Positions 36,201-46,201 of a stretch of DNA of 64,000 nt are shown here, one piece after another. The stretch lies in contig CAZXWN010000001.1 of assembly GCA_964644695.1 (NCBI GenBank), positions 62,001 to 126,000 on the forward strand. Direction: 5' to 3'. A model generated the notes under the pieces. It worked only from the letters and a program-made list of their open reading frames with translations, was not told the origin of the DNA and did no database searches. A program made the translations under genes and the position numbers. Position 1 is the stretch's first letter. The number at the start of each line of letters is the position of its first letter. This DNA is from CAZXWN01 sp964644695 [NCBI: uncultured bacterium] (GTDB taxonomy: Bacteria; UBP4; UBA4092).

Positions 36201-37028
36201 ATGCTGCAAACCATTCAAACACGAACTATTTGCGTAGTATTTATTCTGATTTTGTTTTGTACCGCCGGTTGTGACCGAGTCCGTTATACTCGTGTCGAGG
36301 GTCATATCAGCCAAAATACCCGCTGGGTCAATGACCAGTCTCCCTATCTGTTAGAGAATGGAGATGTAACCGTAGACCCTGGAATTACTTTGACCATTGA
36401 GCCCGGTGTGACTGTTTATTTTATGGGCAACAACTGGCTGTTGGTACAAGGCCGACTTCTAGCCCAGGGAGAATCGGGGCGTCCTATCCAGTTCCTTCCT
36501 TTCAATCGCAGTATTGCTCTTTACAAAGGTTTGAAACTTGGCGGAGGAACCCAGCCAGACATGGCGCACCAAATCAATTATCTTGTTGTGCAGGATGCCG
36601 ATTTCGGAATGTACCTGGATGGAAGCCTTGCTGATATTAATTTTAGCGTGTTTTCAAGTAATAAGGAAGGGATTCATTTATGGAATTCTAATGCTTCAAT
36701 AAAAAATTCACTAATTGAATCGAATCAGACGGTAGGAATATCTGTAAGTGGAGGCACTCCGACTCTTATGAATAATCAAATAAATAAAAATGGTCAGGCC
36801 CTCAGTTTTGATTATTCAACACGCCCGGTATTTAAGCAAAACCAAATTGGAGCTGAACAAAGCCTTTTTGCCACAATAGCTCGCTGTTCGTATCCGTTGG
36901 ATCTGACTGGTAACAATTGGGGAACCGGTGACAGTCGTTCTGTTTATTCAAAAATTCAAGTACTGGACGGCATCCCCGTCGATAAGATGGTTTATCTTGA
37001 ACCCATGTCCGGTCCAGTTGGACAATAA
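36201..37028 (+). CDS. Lipoprotein with right-handed beta-helix repeats
   Basis: 275 aa from ATG 36201. Signal peptide with lipobox LFCTAGC, so a lipid-anchored protein. The mature part has a VDPGITLTIEPGVTVYF rung and then repeated short strands (IHLWNSNASIKNSLIESN, ISVSGGTPTLMNNQINKNG) typical of parallel beta-helix proteins of the pectate-lyase-like class. No catalytic residues are recognisable. It is divergent from rplM; a TATACT at 36157-36162 may be its -10 box. Confidence 0.8.
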   Translation: MLQTIQTRTICVVFILILFCTAGCDRVRYTRVEGHISQNTRWVNDQSPYLLENGDVTVDPGITLTIEPGVTVYFMGNNWLLVQGRLLAQGESGRPIQFLPFNRSIALYKGLKLGGGTQPDMAHQINYLVVQDADFGMYLDGSLADINFSVFSSNKEGIHLWNSNASIKNSLIESNQTVGISVSGGTPTLMNNQINKNGQALSFDYSTRPVFKQNQIGAEQSLFATIARCSYPLDLTGNNWGTGDSRSVYSKIQVLDGIPVDKMVYLEPMSGPVGQ

Positions 37029-37034
37029 AAAAAA

Positions 37035-37060
37035 CCGGTTTTTGACGACCGGCTTTTTTT
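37035..37060. terminator. Bidirectional terminator
   Basis: CCGGT (37035-37039) pairs with ACCGG (37048-37052), with A-run on the left and T-run on the right, between two converging genes. It should work for both strands. Confidence 0.75.
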
Positions 37061-37076
37061 ATTGCTTGGTTTAAAT

Positions 37077-38564
37077 TTAGGATTGATTGGGTTTCTCTGA
37101 GGTTCGTGTACCCTGGAAGTCAAACAAGTGACCAAACAGGGCGCGGGCACTCCGATACAGATAGGCAATATCATCAACAGATTTAATATCTCGGAGTACT
37201 TTTAACATAAATTTCGGATGTAATACTCCTGAATAAATTCCACGAGCCATCTTCATTACTTCATCGGGTGTCATATCTGAGACTTTCAATACGGGTTCTG
37301 TCATACCATATCGTTCCCATTCACCCGGTGGAACTGTCAGCCAGTTATTTTCTACAGCCTGGTCATATAAAGGTGTTCCAGGATATGGAATGACGACGGT
37401 TCCCTGTAAGGTATCGGCCAGTCCTTCACGCATTAAGTATTTTGCAAGATTAACGGTGTTCAAGGCATCCTGCTTGGTTTCCCAGGGATATCCGACCATG
37501 ATAGTTAAGTGAACATCCAGACCGGCCTGTTTGGCAATACGGCATTTTTCAGCAACCAGGCTGATTTCACTTTTCTTCTTTAAACGATTTACTGTTTCCT
37601 GGTTAGCAGATTCCAACCCCATCTTCATCCACCGGAAACCAGCAGACTTCATCATCTTGGCCAGTTTCGGATTGAAATAATCAAAACGGAAGTTGATGTC
37701 AAAATAAATCTTTTTGTTGTATCCCCGTTCAATCATACCTTCACAAAATTCCTGCATGTAGCCACCGATAGGAAATGTTCCGGTATCATCGAAGATTTCA
37801 CGGACACCATACCGTTCAATCAGCATTCCTATTTCATCTAAAAGGTTTTTAGCAGAACGGACTTTGAATCGGGGCGCAATCGTCGTCCAGGAACAAAAAG
37901 TACATTTTCCATAAGGACAATCCCGTCCTGCCAGGGTGTACATAAAGGGGGTTCGCTTGTAAAGAAATTCACCATAGTTCCACCACTTGGTTAAATCACG
38001 GTCGATCCATGGCAAATCATCCAGTTTGTCTGCTAAATCAAACTTTCCGGTACTCTGTACAATACCTGTGTTATCTCTGAGATAAATACCCGCTTTCAGT
38101 TCAGCACCATCTCGAAGATGCTTGGCGATGGATAACCCTAAAAAGTCATAATCTCCGCCGGTAATAATATAATCAACAACGGAATTTTTCATAGACTCGA
38201 CCGGAAACGCTGTGACATGGTCTCCGTACAGAGCAAACTTACAATTAGGATAACGGTCTTTCATTTGACCGATGATTTTCCAATACTGTTTAACGGTTGG
38301 AGTTTTCGTTTCAATCAAACAAAGGTCGGGCTGGAATTTATCCATAACCTTTAGGTATTGGTCCCATTTCAATTCTTCCGCAAACGCATCACACCACAGA
38401 GTATCAAAACCATCCTGTTTTAATATGGTCGCTAATGATGCAGGGATCATGGGATATATATATGAGGGATTATGGAACCACTGAAATTGTCGGTTTTGTC
38501 CCAAGGTGGCCTGTGAGATTCCATCGGGGGCTACCAGGGGAGGATATGTGACTGCTACTCTCAT
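37077..38564 (-). CDS. B12-binding-type radical SAM protein with CX4CX2C motif
   Basis: 495 aa. The N-terminal 150 residues form a cobalamin-binding-like Rossmann domain (VAVTYPPL, IPASLATILKQDGFD, TGGDYDFLG) without a clear DxHxxG motif. The radical SAM core begins GRDCPYGKCTFCSW: the cluster Cys are C216, C221 and C224, spacing CX4CX2C rather than the usual CX3CX2C. Later motifs MKMGLESANQETVNRLKK and VHLTIMVGYPWET are normal for the BchE/HpnJ-like group. Substrate unknown; this group methylates or rearranges unactivated carbons, lipids or phosphinates. It stands alone with no operon partner. Confidence 0.88.
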   Translation of the reverse strand: MRVAVTYPPLVAPDGISQATLGQNRQFQWFHNPSYIYPMIPASLATILKQDGFDTLWCDAFAEELKWDQYLKVMDKFQPDLCLIETKTPTVKQYWKIIGQMKDRYPNCKFALYGDHVTAFPVESMKNSVVDYIITGGDYDFLGLSIAKHLRDGAELKAGIYLRDNTGIVQSTGKFDLADKLDDLPWIDRDLTKWWNYGEFLYKRTPFMYTLAGRDCPYGKCTFCSWTTIAPRFKVRSAKNLLDEIGMLIERYGVREIFDDTGTFPIGGYMQEFCEGMIERGYNKKIYFDINFRFDYFNPKLAKMMKSAGFRWMKMGLESANQETVNRLKKKSEISLVAEKCRIAKQAGLDVHLTIMVGYPWETKQDALNTVNLAKYLMREGLADTLQGTVVIPYPGTPLYDQAVENNWLTVPPGEWERYGMTEPVLKVSDMTPDEVMKMARGIYSGVLHPKFMLKVLRDIKSVDDIAYLYRSARALFGHLFDFQGTRTSEKPNQS

Positions 38565-38744
38565 CTTCCTTTACTCCTTCATCCATTCTGGATGTTCTTC
38601 CTTTATCTCAATCTATGTAATCCTGGAATAATTGTCAAGTAAATTTGTCAACTATTAAGGATATTCCGAGATGAGTAATATCAGAACAATCAGGAAATAT
38701 TTATGATGATAATCATACACCGAAGAGGGAAAAGAAAGAAATGG

Positions 38745-38816
38745 AGCGGGAGACGAGATTTGAACTCGCAACAGCCACCTTGGAAGGGTGGAGTTCTACC
38801 ATTGAACTACTCCCGC
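38745..38816 (-). tRNA. tRNA-Gly (TCC)
   Basis: On the minus strand: acceptor GCGGGAG/CTCCCGC, D-arm TAGTTCAATGGTAGAAC, anticodon loop CTTCCAA (TCC), T-loop GAGTTCAAATCTC, discriminator T. CCA is encoded (plus 38742-38744). Confidence 0.96.
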
Positions 38817-38938
38817 TCAACACTTTAGAGGAAAATTCGTTCAAGTCTGTATAAAAATGGTACGGTATCGGGGTTATTCCTGTCAAGAGAATGACACTTG
38901 AAAAATCAAAAAGTTGAATAATATCAAACGAAGAAGAT

Positions 38939-38963
38939 ACGGAGTGGGTGCGAGCAGCTCCGT
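38939..38963 (+). repeat. Dispersed palindromic repeat, copy 3
   Basis: ACGGAG (38939-38944) and CTCCGT (38958-38963) with inner TGGGTGCGAGCAG. It shares GAGCAGCTCCGTGAAT-type sequence with copies 1 and 2 and is in the same orientation. It lies between tRNA-Gly and the dprA-like gene. Confidence 0.6.
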
Positions 38964-39110
38964 GAATGATTTGTTTAAGTTGCTGATAATCAGAAGGTGG
39001 TCTCTGGGAGTATTCCCTGTTAAAATGGTTCGGGATATGAAGTTTAGATATACCGGAATCTGAGAAAGGTCAAACTTCAAAAGTATTTGAAGGATATATA
39101 TATAACTCTA

Positions 39111-40028
39111 ATGTTAACAGTAAAAGACATTATGGTGATAAGTCGTCTTCCTCGGTTTGGACGGGAGACGGTTTTCCAATGTGTTCAACACACCCTTCAG
39201 AGTGATTATCATTCTTCCGATGCCAGTGATTTGATGGAGTACCTGAAGGAGATAAAACAGTCTTTGGATTTTCGGTTACCGACTTTCTCAGAACTGGAAC
39301 TTGCCTGGAAAGAAAATAATCGGACTTTGGAAATAATGGAAAAAATCGAAGTTAAGCCGGTTAGTTTTTCTGAGAGTTTGTATCCTCAGTCCTTATTTGA
39401 TTTGGAAGATTATCCTCTCGTGCTTTTTTATCAAGGTAATATGGGTACTTTACATCAATTAAATGGCATTGGAGTTGTTGGTACCAGAATACCCAGCCCG
39501 GAAGGGATAAAATTGGCTGCAATTACGGGCAGTTATCTGGCCAGAAGGGGGTATTCTGTTATCAGTGGTTTGGCGGCGGGATGTGATTCCCTGGCACACC
39601 GCGGTTGCCTGGATGAAGGAGGGTATACCGTAGCCTGTCTTCCTTTTGGTCATGACCAACTTTTACAGGGAAGTGGAAAATATCTGGGTCGGGAAATTGT
39701 TGAACAAGGTGGTTTACTTTTATCGGAATATTCCCCGGGGGGTGAGGTTCATAAAAGACAGTTTATTGAAAGAAACCGGCTTATCAGTGGCCTCTCTCGT
39801 AAAATCATTGTTATTGAAACTGGAAAAACCGGGGGGACTCTTCATACGGTCCGTTTTGCCCACCAACAGGGAAAACCTGTTGGGTGCTGGCATCCTGTTG
39901 ATGCAATGGAAAAGAATATATTTCTACCGGGCAATAGAGATCTTGTAAAAAATCCCCGAAATATTCCTATCCAATCTATTACTGATTTAGATAGATTTAT
40001 TTTCCCATCGGACCATCATCACCATTAA
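39111..40028 (+). CDS. dprA: DprA/Smf-like DNA-processing protein
   Basis: 305 aa. The central Rossmann-like DprA domain has VVGTRIPSPEG, SGLAAGCDSLAHRGCL and the later ERNRLISGLS and ETGKTGGTLHT motifs. By family it loads RecA on incoming single-stranded DNA during transformation. The C-terminal winged helix found in many DprA proteins is absent: the protein ends in DHHHH soon after the core. ATG 39111 is chosen; an in-frame TTG at 39087 would add eight residues. No other competence gene is seen here. Confidence 0.85.
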   Translation: MLTVKDIMVISRLPRFGRETVFQCVQHTLQSDYHSSDASDLMEYLKEIKQSLDFRLPTFSELELAWKENNRTLEIMEKIEVKPVSFSESLYPQSLFDLEDYPLVLFYQGNMGTLHQLNGIGVVGTRIPSPEGIKLAAITGSYLARRGYSVISGLAAGCDSLAHRGCLDEGGYTVACLPFGHDQLLQGSGKYLGREIVEQGGLLLSEYSPGGEVHKRQFIERNRLISGLSRKIIVIETGKTGGTLHTVRFAHQQGKPVGCWHPVDAMEKNIFLPGNRDLVKNPRNIPIQSITDLDRFIFPSDHHHH

Positions 40029-40031
40029 TAC

Positions 40032-42491
40032 TTATTCCTTCATATTAAGTTGGACTTGAATAGGGGTATTCTCTATGACGGGGGTCTCCTGTATTATCTT
40101 CCCATTCAATGAAACCCGGGCGATGATAGATTTTCCTTTTTTGATGATTTCTATATCAAAGTTTTTACCAAAAGCTCTGATATGTTTCAGACTCATATGA
40201 TTCCAGTCTTGGGGAAGTCTGGGTGTCATTTCAAAGGAATGTAAGCCGGTGGGTCGTATCCCAAACAATCCTTCGGTGATGACTCTGCAATAAAGGGCGC
40301 TTTCTGCAGATAGATGCCGTTGATTTCCTTCGGGCCAGGCCTCTACCGGGTAGGGAACATGGTCTCCTAATAATCGTCTGTTTGAGTAGGACTGAAAATA
40401 GGGAAGAGCTTTTTGGATATCTCCAGCCGCAAACACTCCTCTGAACCCATATAAGGTAGAACGGTCCCAGAAAGTTTCTTTTCCAGCTTCTGTTGCCAGT
40501 CCATCCTGTGTCCATAATTTGGGTGAGAACAGGGCGTTGATAGTTCCTTCTTTTCGTTCATAAATTCCCATGGTCAATGGGATACAAATCCATGCTCGTA
40601 AAGTCGTGTTTCCCTCGTAATATCGATAGGTATCAAAACCAGAAATATTTGTTCCAAAGTGTTTGTTCAAAGCACCTTTTAAATTGTCGGCACGTTGTTG
40701 CAGTTCTTGAATGGTTGAATTGTCCACACCTAAGTCTTTGCCTAATGCAATGGAAGAAATGAGAGCATCATAAGTGAGTGAGGAGGTGCATAGATTGGCA
40801 TCTCCAGCTGGGAATCTTCCTTCCAGTTCATCTTTGTCTGATGCAATGACACCCTGTTTTGTTGTCTTTCGATGGCAATACTCCAGGCACCACATGATTC
40901 GTGGCCATAATTCCTGAGCTGTTGTTTCATCCCCTAATGCCAGCGCATAGCGTGCGGCGCCATAAGCGACCATTGCCGCATCGCCGCGATCTCCGGCTCC
41001 ATTCCAAATGTCTTTGCCCTCTGCAATGATAGAGCTTGGTATAGGTTTGTAATCTTCTTTCATGAAACGAGCGAAATGCCGGAAAGAATTTAATGCTGAA
41101 TCGTTACCTGCCGCATCTCCTAAATAAGGGAAAAAAGGATTTGCATACTCAGCCTGATCGTTTGCCCAGATTGCTGCATAATATGCTCCCCCTCCGGGGC
41201 CATGCATTAATCCTCCCTGAGTTTTGAAAATGCTCTCCGCCGTCCGTATTTTCGCGAAAGCAAACTCCTTGGACAGTACGGGGTCTGGACATTCAAACTG
41301 CAGATTATCGTAAAGAGTCTGGACATAAGAACGCCGTAAATTTTCTTCTTTCATCGGGTCCAATTCATTAAGTGTTTCGTCTTTTTTTTGTCCTGAAAAA
41401 CAAAGGCTAAACTTGCAGGTTTCTCCGGGTTTAAGTTGATAACTGCCATCTCCAATTACTCTGCTGATTAAGGTATAAGAACCGTCAACGCCTTTTTCAG
41501 CCGGGGTATGAATTTCTTTTTTATAGGGAGGAATAACAACTTGAATATCTTTTTTCTGTGTATTTTTCAAGGTGTAATTTTCACAGATGACAGGCTCGTA
41601 CCGAGAGGGAAATATGACTTGTTGTAACTCAATCCCTTGATGTGTTTTAGTATGAATAGTGACCAATCCATTCAAATCAACCCTGGTAGGTTTGAGGTCT
41701 TTCAGCTCTTGGCTGTTTATCTGGATTTTCGGAAAATAATCTTCATTGAAATCAAAAGAAAGGCTTGCATGTGTATTATTGGGGATGGTTCGGAGCATCG
41801 GCCAAACAATATGCCGTTTTAGTATTGATTCACCTGACGGTCCCACTCCATACCTTAAAATAACTGAAACTTTCTGACCGCTCATTTCAATATGGTCTTC
41901 ATGGGGAAGTAAGGAATCTTTTAGAATGTCCCAGGTAATACCTTCATGATTATTTAGTTTCCATCGTGTATTATTTGTCATCGGTTCCGGTACCTTTCCT
42001 TTGTAAATGAATCGGGCATCACCCCAGTCAGCATGATCACAATTATTTCCATCCCCACCATCAAGTACCTGCAGTTGTAATTGGGTGATATTTTTCAGTC
42101 TTACTTTACATTCTTTGAATTGACCATATTTGATAATTCCACTATCCCATAATAGTCGGTTGTTGCCAGTCAGTAGATATCGAACAGATCCCCCTGAACA
42201 AGTTTCATCATCAACCCCGACAGTAGCCATAAACCACTCAATCTTGCCATCCAATGAAAGGTTCATTTTGCTGGGTGCATGAGTGCCAACCCCTTTTGAG
42301 TATGATTTCCCGGCGATACTTATAGGATTGCCCTCGACGGATTGATTGATTCTCGGAGATTTATATCCGGATGTCATGGATTTTAGATTTATTTCGTGGA
42401 GATATATAGTTTTAGGTGGGGACGCAAATGAAATACCAACCAGAAGAAGAATCAATAAAGATGAAATAATTCTGAGATGCTTTAGAAACAT
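40032..42491 (-). CDS. Secreted NPCBM-domain glycoside hydrolase
   Basis: 819 aa. Signal peptide to about residue 24 (ISFASPP). An NPCBM (novel putative carbohydrate-binding module) spans about 28-167: YSKGVGTHAPSKMNL, ATVGVDDET and LQVLDGGDG. The second half (about 400-790) is an (alpha/alpha)6-barrel of the GH-G/L/M type: WANDQAEYANPFFPYLGD, DKDELEGRFPAGDANLCTSSLTYDAL and GNQRHLSAESALYCRVI. Candidate catalytic acids are Glu in DELEG or in AWPEGNQ. The sugar is unknown. AGGA stands 8 nt before the start. Confidence 0.82.
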   Translation of the reverse strand: MFLKHLRIISSLLILLLVGISFASPPKTIYLHEINLKSMTSGYKSPRINQSVEGNPISIAGKSYSKGVGTHAPSKMNLSLDGKIEWFMATVGVDDETCSGGSVRYLLTGNNRLLWDSGIIKYGQFKECKVRLKNITQLQLQVLDGGDGNNCDHADWGDARFIYKGKVPEPMTNNTRWKLNNHEGITWDILKDSLLPHEDHIEMSGQKVSVILRYGVGPSGESILKRHIVWPMLRTIPNNTHASLSFDFNEDYFPKIQINSQELKDLKPTRVDLNGLVTIHTKTHQGIELQQVIFPSRYEPVICENYTLKNTQKKDIQVVIPPYKKEIHTPAEKGVDGSYTLISRVIGDGSYQLKPGETCKFSLCFSGQKKDETLNELDPMKEENLRRSYVQTLYDNLQFECPDPVLSKEFAFAKIRTAESIFKTQGGLMHGPGGGAYYAAIWANDQAEYANPFFPYLGDAAGNDSALNSFRHFARFMKEDYKPIPSSIIAEGKDIWNGAGDRGDAAMVAYGAARYALALGDETTAQELWPRIMWCLEYCHRKTTKQGVIASDKDELEGRFPAGDANLCTSSLTYDALISSIALGKDLGVDNSTIQELQQRADNLKGALNKHFGTNISGFDTYRYYEGNTTLRAWICIPLTMGIYERKEGTINALFSPKLWTQDGLATEAGKETFWDRSTLYGFRGVFAAGDIQKALPYFQSYSNRRLLGDHVPYPVEAWPEGNQRHLSAESALYCRVITEGLFGIRPTGLHSFEMTPRLPQDWNHMSLKHIRAFGKNFDIEIIKKGKSIIARVSLNGKIIQETPVIENTPIQVQLNMKE

Positions 42492-42542
42492 ATAAAGTCC
42501 TATATTCCAACATTAAATAACTGCATATATTATATTAAAAAG

Positions 42543-42570
42543 AAAAAGCCGGAGGATAACTCCGGCTTTT
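42543..42570 (-). terminator. Terminator after the aldo-keto reductase gene
   Basis: GCCGGAG (42548-42554), loop GATAA, CTCCGGC (42560-42566), with A-run and T-run on the two sides; oriented as the end of the minus-strand gene upstream. Confidence 0.88.
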
Positions 42571-42585
42571 ATTGTAAATCTATTC

Positions 42586-43728
42586 CTACTTGTCTAAGGC
42601 TTCTCTTACTGTCTCCAGAAGTGTTGGAATTTCTAATCTCTGGGGGCATAGTTGTTCACAGGCATGACAATAGACACAAGCATCAACGCCTTTGCCCCTT
42701 TTCTTCAACCCGGCATATCGTTTTTGCTGCTCTTCCCAGTTTCCAAACATTGAGGCTTCATTGAGTGCTTCAAACAGGGTGTTAATTTCAACACCTTCCG
42801 GGCAAGGCATACAATAACGACAGGAAGTACACTGTACTTTGATGGCTTCAGAATAAGTGTCTCTGGCTTTTTCAATCAATGATAATTCTCCGATTGACAG
42901 CATGCCTGACTGAGCAACATCTGCATAGTGCAGATTTGATTCCAATTGTTCAGGGGTACTCATTCCACTTAAGACAACTGAAATATCAGATTGATTCCAT
43001 AACCAGCTTAATGCCCATTCGACAGGATCTCGTGACACTGGTGCATTTTCCCATATGTTTTTCACATTAGGAGTAGGGGAGGCCAGTTTTCCTCCTCGAA
43101 GCGGTTCCATAATGACTACACCCAGTCCTTTTTCTGCGGCATATTGAATGCCTTTGATGCCTGCCTGATTATTCTCATCCAGATAACTGGAAATAACCTG
43201 GCAAAATTCCCAATCTGGATAAGCATCAACTATTTCCTTGAATACGTCAAAAGAATCATGAAAAGAGAATCCAAGGTGTTTAATCTTGCCATCGGCTAAT
43301 TGTCTCTCCGCCCAATCAAGGGCTTTAAAATCTTTCATTTTTTTCCAATTATCGCGACTTAGAGCATGAAGCAAATATAAATCAACACAGGGCATATCCA
43401 GTCGTTCTAATTGAGTGTTTAATACCCGGTCCATGTCAGCAGGTTCTTTCAATTCCCAGGGGGGGAGTTTGGTTGCAACTTTAACTTTCTCTCTGTATGG
43501 GCTTTTCAGAGCTTTTCCAACCAATGATTCACTATGACCTGAATGATAAATAAATGCTGTATCAATATAGTTAATGCCAGCATCTATTCCTTTATGTATC
43601 ATCTCAATTGCCAGAGGTTCATTGATTTGAGCCGGGTCGTTATTGAATACCGGGAGCCTCATAGTGCCAAAACCAAGCACTGAACATTGCCAGTCAATCT
43701 TTTTTCCAAAGGGTCGATATTGCATCAT
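42586..43728 (-). CDS. Aldo/keto reductase with C-terminal 4Fe-4S domain
   Basis: 380 aa. The AKR barrel starts MQYRPFGKK and has Asp/Tyr in YIDTAFIYHSGHSE, Lys in VATKLP and His in LLHAL. The last 100 residues hold two ferredoxin-type Cys groups: CTSCRYCMPCP and CVYCHACEQLCP. Members of this fusion family couple carbonyl reduction to ferredoxin-like electron carriers in anaerobes; the substrate is unknown. GGAG lies 5 nt before ATG 43728 and 8 nt before ATG 43725, so the second Met may be the true start. Confidence 0.92.
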   Translation of the reverse strand: MMQYRPFGKKIDWQCSVLGFGTMRLPVFNNDPAQINEPLAIEMIHKGIDAGINYIDTAFIYHSGHSESLVGKALKSPYREKVKVATKLPPWELKEPADMDRVLNTQLERLDMPCVDLYLLHALSRDNWKKMKDFKALDWAERQLADGKIKHLGFSFHDSFDVFKEIVDAYPDWEFCQVISSYLDENNQAGIKGIQYAAEKGLGVVIMEPLRGGKLASPTPNVKNIWENAPVSRDPVEWALSWLWNQSDISVVLSGMSTPEQLESNLHYADVAQSGMLSIGELSLIEKARDTYSEAIKVQCTSCRYCMPCPEGVEINTLFEALNEASMFGNWEEQQKRYAGLKKRGKGVDACVYCHACEQLCPQRLEIPTLLETVREALDK

Positions 43729-43854
43729 CTTATCTCCTGAATGAGTCTGTTTCTTGACTATATCATTAACTTGATTGCTGTCAAAATGTTGAATAGTCGG
43801 GTTCTTTCCTTATGGTAGAATAGCCCAATACTACACATTGGTAAGGAGTATTTT

Positions 43855-44589
43855 GTGATAAGAATTGACGGTCGCCGTGAAGATCAACTCCGGCCTGTAA
43901 AAATACATCGACATTACTTGAAACATGCGGAAGGCTCAGTACTGATTGAACTGGGTGATACAAAAGTTATTTGTTCGGCATCCTTTGAAGACAGAGTCCC
44001 CCCTCATCTGGTAAACACTAATACCGGATGGATTACAGCCGAATATGGTATGCTTCCCAAGTCCGCTCAACAACGGATTCAGCGAGATTCCAGTCGAGGC
44101 AAAATTAATGGCCGTACTCATGAAATTCAAAGGCTGATTGGTCGGTCTCTTCGGACAGTCACAGATTTAACAAAAATTGGTCAACGTACTATTTGGATAG
44201 ATTGCGATGTTATACAAGCTGATGGTGGTACACGAACTGCGGCTATCACTGGCGCATTTGTGGCTTTAGTGGATGCAGTCGCAGCCATGATGGTGGATGG
44301 AAAGATTGCAACTAATCCAATATCTGATTTTGTTGCAGCAACTTCTGTAGGTATCCTTAAAGGTGTCCCTGTCCTTGATTTGAAATATGAAGAAGATTCG
44401 ACAGCCGATGTGGATATGAACCTTGTTATGACATCTTCCGGTAAATTTATTGAAGTTCAGGGGACCGGAGAACGAATTCCTTTCAGTAAGGCAGATATGG
44501 ATCAATTACTGAATCTGGGAATGGCCGGAATACTTGAGTTGATTGAATTACAGAAAGCTGTTTTAGATATACAGGGTTTTGCTGGATGA
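43855..44589 (+). CDS. rph: Ribonuclease PH
   Basis: 244 aa. 3'-to-5' phosphorolytic trimming of tRNA precursors. Typical motifs: [11 protein letters not shown] at the N-terminus, [27 protein letters not shown] and [19 protein letters not shown] start with AAGGAG 6-7 nt upstream. It overlaps rdgB by 4 bp. Confidence 0.97.
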   Translation: MIRIDGRREDQLRPVKIHRHYLKHAEGSVLIELGDTKVICSASFEDRVPPHLVNTNTGWITAEYGMLPKSAQQRIQRDSSRGKINGRTHEIQRLIGRSLRTVTDLTKIGQRTIWIDCDVIQADGGTRTAAITGAFVALVDAVAAMMVDGKIATNPISDFVAATSVGILKGVPVLDLKYEEDSTADVDMNLVMTSSGKFIEVQGTGERIPFSKADMDQLLNLGMAGILELIELQKAVLDIQGFAG

Positions 44590-45191
44590 GTTCCTTACCT
44601 AAACTGGTTCTAGCCTCTGGGAATCGGCATAAAATCATGGAATTGAAGGAATTACTTCAAGGAATTCCTTTTGATTTAGTGGGATTAGATGTTTTCCCCA
44701 ATGTGATTCCTGCTGAAGAAAATGGAAAGACTTTCGTTGAAAATGCAATTATAAAAGCGCGTGCTGTCATGGAACAGACAGGGTATTGGGCTTTTGCAGA
44801 TGATTCCGGGTTGGTTATTGATGCCTTGGGCGGCAATCCAGGTATTTATTCGGCTCGGTATGCAGACACAGATTCTGCCTGCATTGATCGAGTCTTGTTG
44901 GAAATGGAACAAGTTCCTGATGACCAGCGGACAGCTCGGTTTGTTTGTTGCATTGCCATTGTTTCTCCTACCGGCGAATGTTGGGTAGATGAAGGTAAAG
45001 CTGAAGGTTTTATTCTAAGAGAAAGACATGGCATGGCAGGATTTGGGTATGACCCGATATTTTACTATCCAGAACTGAAACAAACTTTTGCTGAAGTGTC
45101 CCCGGACATTAAGAATTCTGTAAGCCATCGTGCCAGGGCTGTTGAATTAGCAAAACAAAGATTATTTGATTTAGGTCATAAAAGTATCTAA
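44586..45191 (+). CDS. rdgB: XTP/dITP pyrophosphatase RdgB/HAM1
   Basis: 201 aa. Removes non-canonical purine NTPs. N-terminal [52 protein letters not shown] and FGYDPIF are family signatures. ATGA overlap with rph indicates coupling. Confidence 0.96.
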   Translation: MSSLPKLVLASGNRHKIMELKELLQGIPFDLVGLDVFPNVIPAEENGKTFVENAIIKARAVMEQTGYWAFADDSGLVIDALGGNPGIYSARYADTDSACIDRVLLEMEQVPDDQRTARFVCCIAIVSPTGECWVDEGKAEGFILRERHGMAGFGYDPIFYYPELKQTFAEVSPDIKNSVSHRARAVELAKQRLFDLGHKSI

Positions 45192-45234
45192 TTATCCGCT
45201 AAAATGGTAGTAGTAAATCGGGAGGTGATAAGTA

Positions 45235-45444
45235 ATGGGACTACCACAAGGTTTTGAATGGATTATAGTACTGATATTAGCTCTGATTATTTTTGGACCT
45301 AAAAATTTGCCCAAAATTGGTCGTGCAATTGGACAAAGTATCCGTGGCTTTAAAGATGAGATGAAAGGTATCTCTACCGATGAAGATGAAGATAAATCGG
45401 TGAAAAAAGAATCTGAAAAATCTTCCAATGATGATAAACCCTGA
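45235..45444 (+). CDS. tatA: Twin-arginine translocase subunit TatA
   Basis: 69 aa. One membrane helix (WIIVLILALIIFGP) followed by the amphipathic KNLPKIGRAIGQSIRGFKDEM helix and a charged tail. GGAGG precedes ATG. With TatC it forms a minimal Tat system for folded proteins. Overlaps tatC by 17 bp. Confidence 0.95.
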   Translation: MGLPQGFEWIIVLILALIIFGPKNLPKIGRAIGQSIRGFKDEMKGISTDEDEDKSVKKESEKSSNDDKP

Positions 45445-46192
45445 TGAAGATGATATTGCGTTGGACGATGGACCTCGTTTAACACTGATTGAGCATCTTG
45501 ATGAATTCCGAACACGGATTATTAAATCCTTAGCATCCTTAGTGTTGGGGATGGTTATTGCTTTTATATTTTCAGCCACTTTATTGGATTGGTTGATTAA
45601 GCCGTGTTTGCCCTTTATTAAAGAAACATATTTTACCTCCCCTCTGCAACCCTTTAATATCAGACTAAAAGTGTCTTTTTTTGCAGGGATCATTCTTGCC
45701 AGCCCTGTTATCCTCTATCAGGTGTGGAGATTTATTAAACCTGCTCTTACATTAAAGGAGCGGCGAGTTATTAGGGGATTGTTTGCTTTTGCATTAATAC
45801 TATTTTTGTCAGGTGTGGCGTTAGCGTATTATTTTATTGTGCCTATTGGCGTGGATGTTTTGCTGCACTATGCAACCCCTTCTATGAAACCACTGATTAG
45901 TACAGCTGAAATGGTGGATTTTGTTGTGTTATTCCTGCTGGCGATGGGAATTGTTTTTGAGGTTCCAATAATTATGATGGGATTGGCTAAAGTAGGATTA
46001 ATAGATTACAGGATGTTAAATCAGAATAGAAAATATGCAGTTTTTGGTGTGGTTGTTATCGCAACAGCCGTCACTCCTGGAAGTGAAGTCCTTACATCAT
46101 TAATACTGGCAGTTCCGCTATATTTCCTGTTTGAATTGTCGGTGGTTATTGTACGTTTCATGGAACGCAGGAAGCCTGCAAATTATGACTAA
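45428..46192 (+). CDS. tatC: Twin-arginine translocase subunit TatC
   Basis: 254 aa, six membrane segments. The N-terminal cytoplasmic signal-binding part carries LTLIEHLDEFRTRIIKS; the first periplasmic loop contains SPLQPFNIRLKVSFFAG and YQVWRFIKPALTLKERR. ATG 45428 or 45431 overlaps the end of tatA. No TatB is seen. Confidence 0.95.
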   Translation: MMINPDEDDIALDDGPRLTLIEHLDEFRTRIIKSLASLVLGMVIAFIFSATLLDWLIKPCLPFIKETYFTSPLQPFNIRLKVSFFAGIILASPVILYQVWRFIKPALTLKERRVIRGLFAFALILFLSGVALAYYFIVPIGVDVLLHYATPSMKPLISTAEMVDFVVLFLLAMGIVFEVPIIMMGLAKVGLIDYRMLNQNRKYAVFGVVVIATAVTPGSEVLTSLILAVPLYFLFELSVVIVRFMERRKPANYD

Positions 46193-46201
46193 ATGAAATA
46201 A

